DNA of 8,358 nt from an uncultured Selenomonadales bacterium. GTDB taxonomy: Bacteria; Bacillota; Negativicutes; Selenomonadales; Selenomonadaceae. The first letter of the stretch is position 1. Each line of letters starts with the position of its first letter. Made by a program: the position numbers and the translations under genes. The notes under the pieces are model-generated. The model ran no database searches and was not told the DNA's origin. It was given only the letters and a program-made list of their open reading frames with translations. Of this stretch, positions 5,643 to 8,358 are shown piece after piece. The stretch covers positions 1 to 8,358 of the forward strand of contig CAMNPA010000035.1 in NCBI GenBank assembly GCA_946547205.1. The letters run 5' to 3'.

Positions 5643-6408
5643 CACGATAAGAAAAGTACCATTTACTTTGGCAACAAGTGCACTCGTTCGCAACGTCGAT
5701 ATTTTTTTCGGGAACGCCGACTTCCAAAAGTTGCAGGACGTTCGCGCGCCAAAGGTCAAGAAAAATTTTTCCGTCGCGTTCAATCAAAAGCTCGTCGTGA
5801 TTTTTCGGGAAAGCCGCTTTGCATTTGTCCAAAACGTCGCCGCCGACTTCGTAGCAACACGAGCCGATTGACGGAGCAATTCCAATCAGACAATCTTGCG
5901 GGCGCGTGCCGAATTCGTCGCTCATGGTCAGCAGAGTTTTCGCGGCAATTTTTTTCAACGTGCCCTTCCAACCGCCGTGAGCAAGTCCAATCGCGCGATT
6001 CTCAACGTCGACAAAAAAAATCGGGACGCAATCGGCAAAACACAACATCAACGGCAATTCGGGAACGTTCGTGATGAGCGAATCGGTTTCGGGAATTGAG
6101 TCGGCATAATTTTCGCAACCGCACCCGCGATAATTCTCATCGACGCGAAAAATTTTGTCGCCGTGAACTTGATTTGGCGTGACAATGTCGGAAATGCCGA
6201 AGCCCAACGATTGAACGAAGCGTTTGCGATTTGCGATAACGTCTGCGGGATTGTCTCCGACGTGCAGCGCGAGATTCAAACTGTCAAACGGCGATTGACT
6301 TACTCCGCCAAAACGTGTCGAAATTGCGTGCGCGACCACATCTTCAGGGAACGTCGAAAATTTTCCGTGCCACAAATTATTTTCCGTGCGCTTTAAAAAG
6401 TAACTCAT
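5572..6408 (-). CDS. pgeF: peptidoglycan editing factor PgeF (YfiH/YlmD, laccase-like domain)
   Basis: This 278-residue cytoplasmic enzyme belongs to the family once called multicopper polyphenol oxidase. In E. coli, PgeF removes wrongly incorporated residues such as L-Ser from UDP-MurNAc precursors. The conserved His-Cys-His metal site is complete: His82 in NQVHGD, Cys127 in ADCVP and His144 in AHGGWKGT. The Cys-His spacing of 17 is the same as in E. coli YfiH. HAISTRFGGVS near the N-terminus and ECTCC...FSYR...TGR near the C-terminus are also typical. I start at ATG 6408, preceded by AAGGAAG and a matching promoter (6431-6458); an extension to 6480 would pass through that promoter. Oddity: between FSYR and TGR there are about five extra residues, and this is exactly where the 79-bp repeat begins. 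Confidence 0.93.
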   Translation of the reverse strand: MSYFLKRTENNLWHGKFSTFPEDVVAHAISTRFGGVSQSPFDSLNLALHVGDNPADVIANRKRFVQSLGFGISDIVTPNQVHGDKIFRVDENYRGCGCENYADSIPETDSLITNVPELPLMLCFADCVPIFFVDVENRAIGLAHGGWKGTLKKIAAKTLLTMSDEFGTRPQDCLIGIAPSIGSCCYEVGGDVLDKCKAAFPKNHDELLIERDGKIFLDLWRANVLQLLEVGVPEKNIDVANECTCCQSKWYFSYRAAQKNHVDRTGRIAALLALKNVS

Positions 6409-6430
6409 TGCTCCACTTCCTTTCAACGCG

Positions 6431-6458
6431 ATTATACACCCGTTGAGCTTTACGGCAA
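6431..6458 (-). promoter_or_regulatory. promoter of pgeF
   Basis: On the minus strand a perfect -10 TATAAT (6431-6436) follows -35 TTGCCG (6453-6458, 4 of 6) after 16 nt. The predicted start is near 6424, giving a very short leader that carries the AAGGAAG ribosome-binding site. It drives pgeF and probably FNT, since no clear terminator is seen between them. Confidence 0.65.
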
Positions 6459-6473
6459 AATTTTTTTCGGTGC

Positions 6474-6502
6474 TTGTCAAAGACGACGCGTTAATTTATC
6501 AT
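6474..6502 (+). promoter_or_regulatory. promoter of rtcB-maf
   Basis: -35 TTGTCA (6474-6479, 5 of 6), a 17-nt spacer and -10 TATCAT (6497-6502, 5 of 6) predict a start near 6509 and a leader of about 43 nt with GGAAGGAG before the rtcB ATG. It is back to back with the pgeF promoter. No sigma-54 site or RtcR-type operator is visible, unlike the E. coli rtcBA operon. Confidence 0.72.
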
Positions 6503-6552
6503 TGCGGCAACGCGGCTGCACGTTAAAAAAATTTTTCGGAAGGAGAATTTTC

Positions 6553-7761
6553 ATGGAAGAGATTCGCGGAAAGTACAACACGGCAATTTCATTTGCCAAA
6601 GTCATTGAGGATTCGGCACGTGAACAGATTCGTCGCATGTGCAATCACGAATTCACCAAGGACAGCAAGATTCGCATCATGCCCGACGTGCACGCCGGAA
6701 AAGGTTGCACAATCGGCACAACAATGACCGTCACCGATAAAGCTGTACCCAACATCGTCGGCGTCGACATTGGTTGCGGCATGTACACCGTCAAGCTTGC
6801 GGACAAATCGATTGACTTTGCACAAGTCGACGCGGCGGCGCATTACATTCCTTCGGGACACGGCACGTGGGATTTTCGGCAGGAACGTTTCGATTTGCAA
6901 GATTTAATTTGTTATCGCAGTCTCAAGGACAGTCGGCGGCTTGAACGGAGCATCGGCACGCTCGGCGGCGGCAATCACTTCATAGAAATTGACAAGGCGG
7001 CGGACGGAACTTTTTATCTGATAATCCACACGGGCTCAAGAAATCTCGGCAAGCAGGTCGCGGAAATTTATCAGCGGCTCGCAATCGATTTGGCGAAGGG
7101 CAAGGACAAATTTTTTGCTCAACGCGATGAGATCATTGCCGTTTATAAATCGCTCGGTCGCAAGACGGAGATCAAGTCGAAACTCGCGGAACTGGAAAAA
7201 GAATTCAAAGGGCTCAAGGCGTCAATGCCCGATGATTTGTGTTACGTTCACGGAAAATATTTTCATCAGTATCTGCACGACATGGAGCTTTGTCAAGAAT
7301 TCGCGCGGCGCAACCGTGAACTTATCGCCAAAATTTTGCTCGGCAAGACAGGCTTGACGGCTCTCGACGCCTTCCACACGATTCACAATTACATTGACGT
7401 TGAAGAGCTGATTATTCGCAAAGGTGCCATTGCCGCACACAAAGACGAAAAAGTTTTGATACCGATAAACATGCGCGACGGCTCCGTTTTGGCGATTGGA
7501 AAAGGAAATGCCGATTGGAATTATTCCGCTCCGCACGGCGCAGGACGAATTCTCTCGCGCTCCGAAGCCAAAGAGCAGCTTAGCATGGACGAATACAAAG
7601 AATCGATGGCGGGAATTTACACGACTTCAATCAGCACCGGCACGCTCGACGAAAGCCCGCAAGCTTACAAGTCACTCGACGACATCATTGACGTTATCGG
7701 CGACACCGTTGACATTGTCGAAGTCATGAAGCCCGTTTACAATTTCAAAGCCGGAGCTTGA
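6553..7761 (+). CDS. rtcB: RtcB-family RNA ligase (3'-phosphate to 5'-OH)
   Basis: This 402-residue RNA repair ligase uses GTP and Mn2+ to join a 3'-phosphate or 2',3'-cyclic phosphate to a 5'-hydroxyl end. The catalytic set is intact: Asp72 and Cys75 in VDIGCGM, Asn141/His142 in LGGGNHFIE, His159 in HTGSRNLG (17 residues after His142, as in E. coli), His278 in HNYID, and the guanylylated His328 in APHGAGR. The start MPDVHAGKGCTIG motif at 43-55 is also typical. A Lys/Glu-rich, probably helical segment lies at about 180-225. I chose ATG 6553 because GGAAGGAG is correctly spaced; an upstream start at 6502 would fall within the promoter -10. Neither archease nor an RtcA cyclase is present in the window. 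Its RNA substrate here is unknown. Confidence 0.95.
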   Translation: MEEIRGKYNTAISFAKVIEDSAREQIRRMCNHEFTKDSKIRIMPDVHAGKGCTIGTTMTVTDKAVPNIVGVDIGCGMYTVKLADKSIDFAQVDAAAHYIPSGHGTWDFRQERFDLQDLICYRSLKDSRRLERSIGTLGGGNHFIEIDKAADGTFYLIIHTGSRNLGKQVAEIYQRLAIDLAKGKDKFFAQRDEIIAVYKSLGRKTEIKSKLAELEKEFKGLKASMPDDLCYVHGKYFHQYLHDMELCQEFARRNRELIAKILLGKTGLTALDAFHTIHNYIDVEELIIRKGAIAAHKDEKVLIPINMRDGSVLAIGKGNADWNYSAPHGAGRILSRSEAKEQLSMDEYKESMAGIYTTSISTGTLDESPQAYKSLDDIIDVIGDTVDIVEVMKPVYNFKAGA

Positions 7762-7809
7762 ATTCAATTAGGAATTAGAAATGAGCAATCGTTAAATGGA
7801 GGTCGTTTA
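7762..7809 (+). other. 48-nt rtcB-maf gap with two minimal reading frames
   Basis: There is no terminator hairpin, so rtcB and maf are likely co-transcribed. Two tiny frames follow one another: ATG at 7781 reading MSNR-stop after an AGGAATTAG stretch, then ATG at 7796 reading MEVV-stop. The second one's TAA overlaps the maf ATG (TAATG), and it contains maf's GGAGG ribosome-binding site. Translational coupling is possible, but chance is the simpler explanation. Confidence 0.3.
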
Positions 7810-8358
7810 ATGATAATTTTGGCATCAGGCTCGCCGCGCAGGCATGAACTCTTGCAAAAGCTCTGTAAAAATTTCGTCGTGGAGGTCAGCGACGCGCAGG
7901 AAGTTCAATCCGCCGACAGTCCGAAAAATCTTGCCGTGGAGAACGCCGTTCGCAAAGCTCAATCTGTCGCAAAAAAAAATCCCGATGCGGTTGTCATCGG
8001 TGCTGATACTATCGTCGTGCTTGACGGTGAAATTTTCGGCAAACCAGACGGAATTTTAGGCGCGGAAAAAATGTTGGCTCGTCTGGCGAATCGGAAACAC
8101 GAAGTCATCACGGGCTTGGCGATTTACGTTGACGGAAAAATTTTCACGGCGGCGGAAGTCACTGAAGTTTTTTTCGGCGAAATGAGCGCGGCGGAAATTC
8201 GCGACTACGTTGCCACAGGTGAACCGCTCGATAAATCCGGCTCGTATGCATTGCAGGGCGGCGCGACGAAATTTATCGAAAAAATTCACGGCGACTGGTC
8301 TAACGTCGTCGGACTGCCGATTTATCGCTTGAGAATGTTGGCGCGAATAGCAAACGTC
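7810..8358 (+). CDS. maf: Maf-family nucleoside triphosphate pyrophosphatase (3' end cut by window)
   Basis: This cytoplasmic house-cleaning pyrophosphatase hydrolyses non-canonical or excess nucleoside triphosphates to monophosphates. Named for septum formation inhibition, it is YhdE-like here. 183 residues are visible with no stop before the edge; the family is about 190 long, so only the last few are missing. Motifs in order: LASGSPRRHELL (4-15), IGADTIV with catalytic Asp66 (63-69), GKP (77-79), VITG (99-102), EPLDKSGSYALQG (138-150) and GDWSNVVGLP (161-170). The DKxGxYxxQG pattern points to the dTTP/UTP-preferring YhdE group rather than YceF. GGAGG precedes the ATG at good spacing. It follows rtcB by 48 nt in the same direction. 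Confidence 0.94.
   Translation, partial: MIILASGSPRRHELLQKLCKNFVVEVSDAQEVQSADSPKNLAVENAVRKAQSVAKKNPDAVVIGADTIVVLDGEIFGKPDGILGAEKMLARLANRKHEVITGLAIYVDGKIFTAAEVTEVFFGEMSAAEIRDYVATGEPLDKSGSYALQGGATKFIEKIHGDWSNVVGLPIYRLRMLARIANV

Noticed and set aside
6409..6480. Longer N-terminus for PgeF (24 extra residues)
   Set aside because: The extension covers the TATAAT promoter and the ribosome-binding site used by ATG 6408.
6475..6480. Perfect minus-strand TTGACA in the divergent region as a second pgeF promoter
   Set aside because: At 16-18 nt spacing no acceptable -10 is present (TGCCGT lies there); it is the complement of the rtcB -35.
6502..6552. Longer N-terminus for RtcB (17 extra residues)
   Set aside because: It begins inside the -10 element and has no ribosome-binding site; family proteins start at the MEEIRGKYN position.
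3250..7120. Recurrent A-run followed by T-run stretches, for example near 3254, 4292, 5033, 6455 and 6525
   Set aside because: They are mostly explained by Lys-Ile/Phe codons and general base bias of this genome; no spacing or phase suggests a special role.
1..8358. CRISPR array, tRNA/rRNA, insertion sequence, phage or toxin-antitoxin genes
   Set aside because: No regularly spaced short repeats, no RNA gene signatures, no transposase or integrase frames and no phage-like genes were found; every large frame is explained by a known family.

Overview
The window looks like ordinary bacterial chromosome. It is gene-dense, with Shine-Dalgarno/sigma-70 style signals, a lipoprotein-type solute-binding protein and many A-run/T-run stretches. 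The gene set (FecCD-type ABC importer, alanine dehydrogenase, FNT channel, PgeF, RtcB, Maf) and codon style would suit an anaerobic Firmicute. A diderm Negativicutes-like lineage is my guess from general resemblance only, with low confidence; the sequence itself does not prove it.

Layout. Six genes run leftward on the minus strand from about 6408: pgeF (peptidoglycan editing factor), an FNT-family channel, ald (alanine dehydrogenase), and an ABC importer in the order permease, ATPase, substrate-binding lipoprotein. Two genes run rightward from a divergent promoter region (6409-6552): an RtcB-type RNA ligase and, 48 nt later, a Maf-family nucleotide pyrophosphatase that runs off the right edge a few residues short of its expected end. 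Promoters with good spacing are visible for pgeF, rtcB and ald. I corrected four start sites from ribosome-binding sites: ald at 4489, FNT at a TTG at 5401, pgeF at 6408 and rtcB at 6553.

The genes are familiar. The unusual part is the DNA between them. (1) The last 34 codons of the substrate-binding protein gene plus its terminator are duplicated in exact tandem (170-bp unit, 5 differences). (2) The last 22 full codons of pgeF plus its stop are repeated perfectly (79 bp, offset 141) just downstream, abutting the ribosome-binding site of the FNT gene. Two independent 3'-tail duplications within 8 kb are unexpected. (3) One hairpin family with a C(UUCG)G loop occurs three times, behind the binding-protein gene (twice) and behind ald; it shows a compensatory base change and G-U pairs that only fit minus-strand RNA. 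The ald copy also sits 11 nt before the permease start. (4) The 188-nt gap inside the importer operon is packed with inverted repeats, one a perfect 12-bp stem, and the ATPase start after it lacks a clear ribosome-binding site.

How the genes work together. The importer probably brings in an iron chelate, haem or corrinoid-like ligand; the exact ligand cannot be read from the sequence. Ald interconverts alanine with pyruvate and ammonia, and the FNT channel likely moves a small monovalent anion such as formate or nitrite. PgeF, Maf and RtcB are quality-control or repair enzymes for cell-wall precursors, nucleotides and RNA. I see no clearly new multi-gene system. The leads worth following are the tail duplications and the dispersed hairpin elements.
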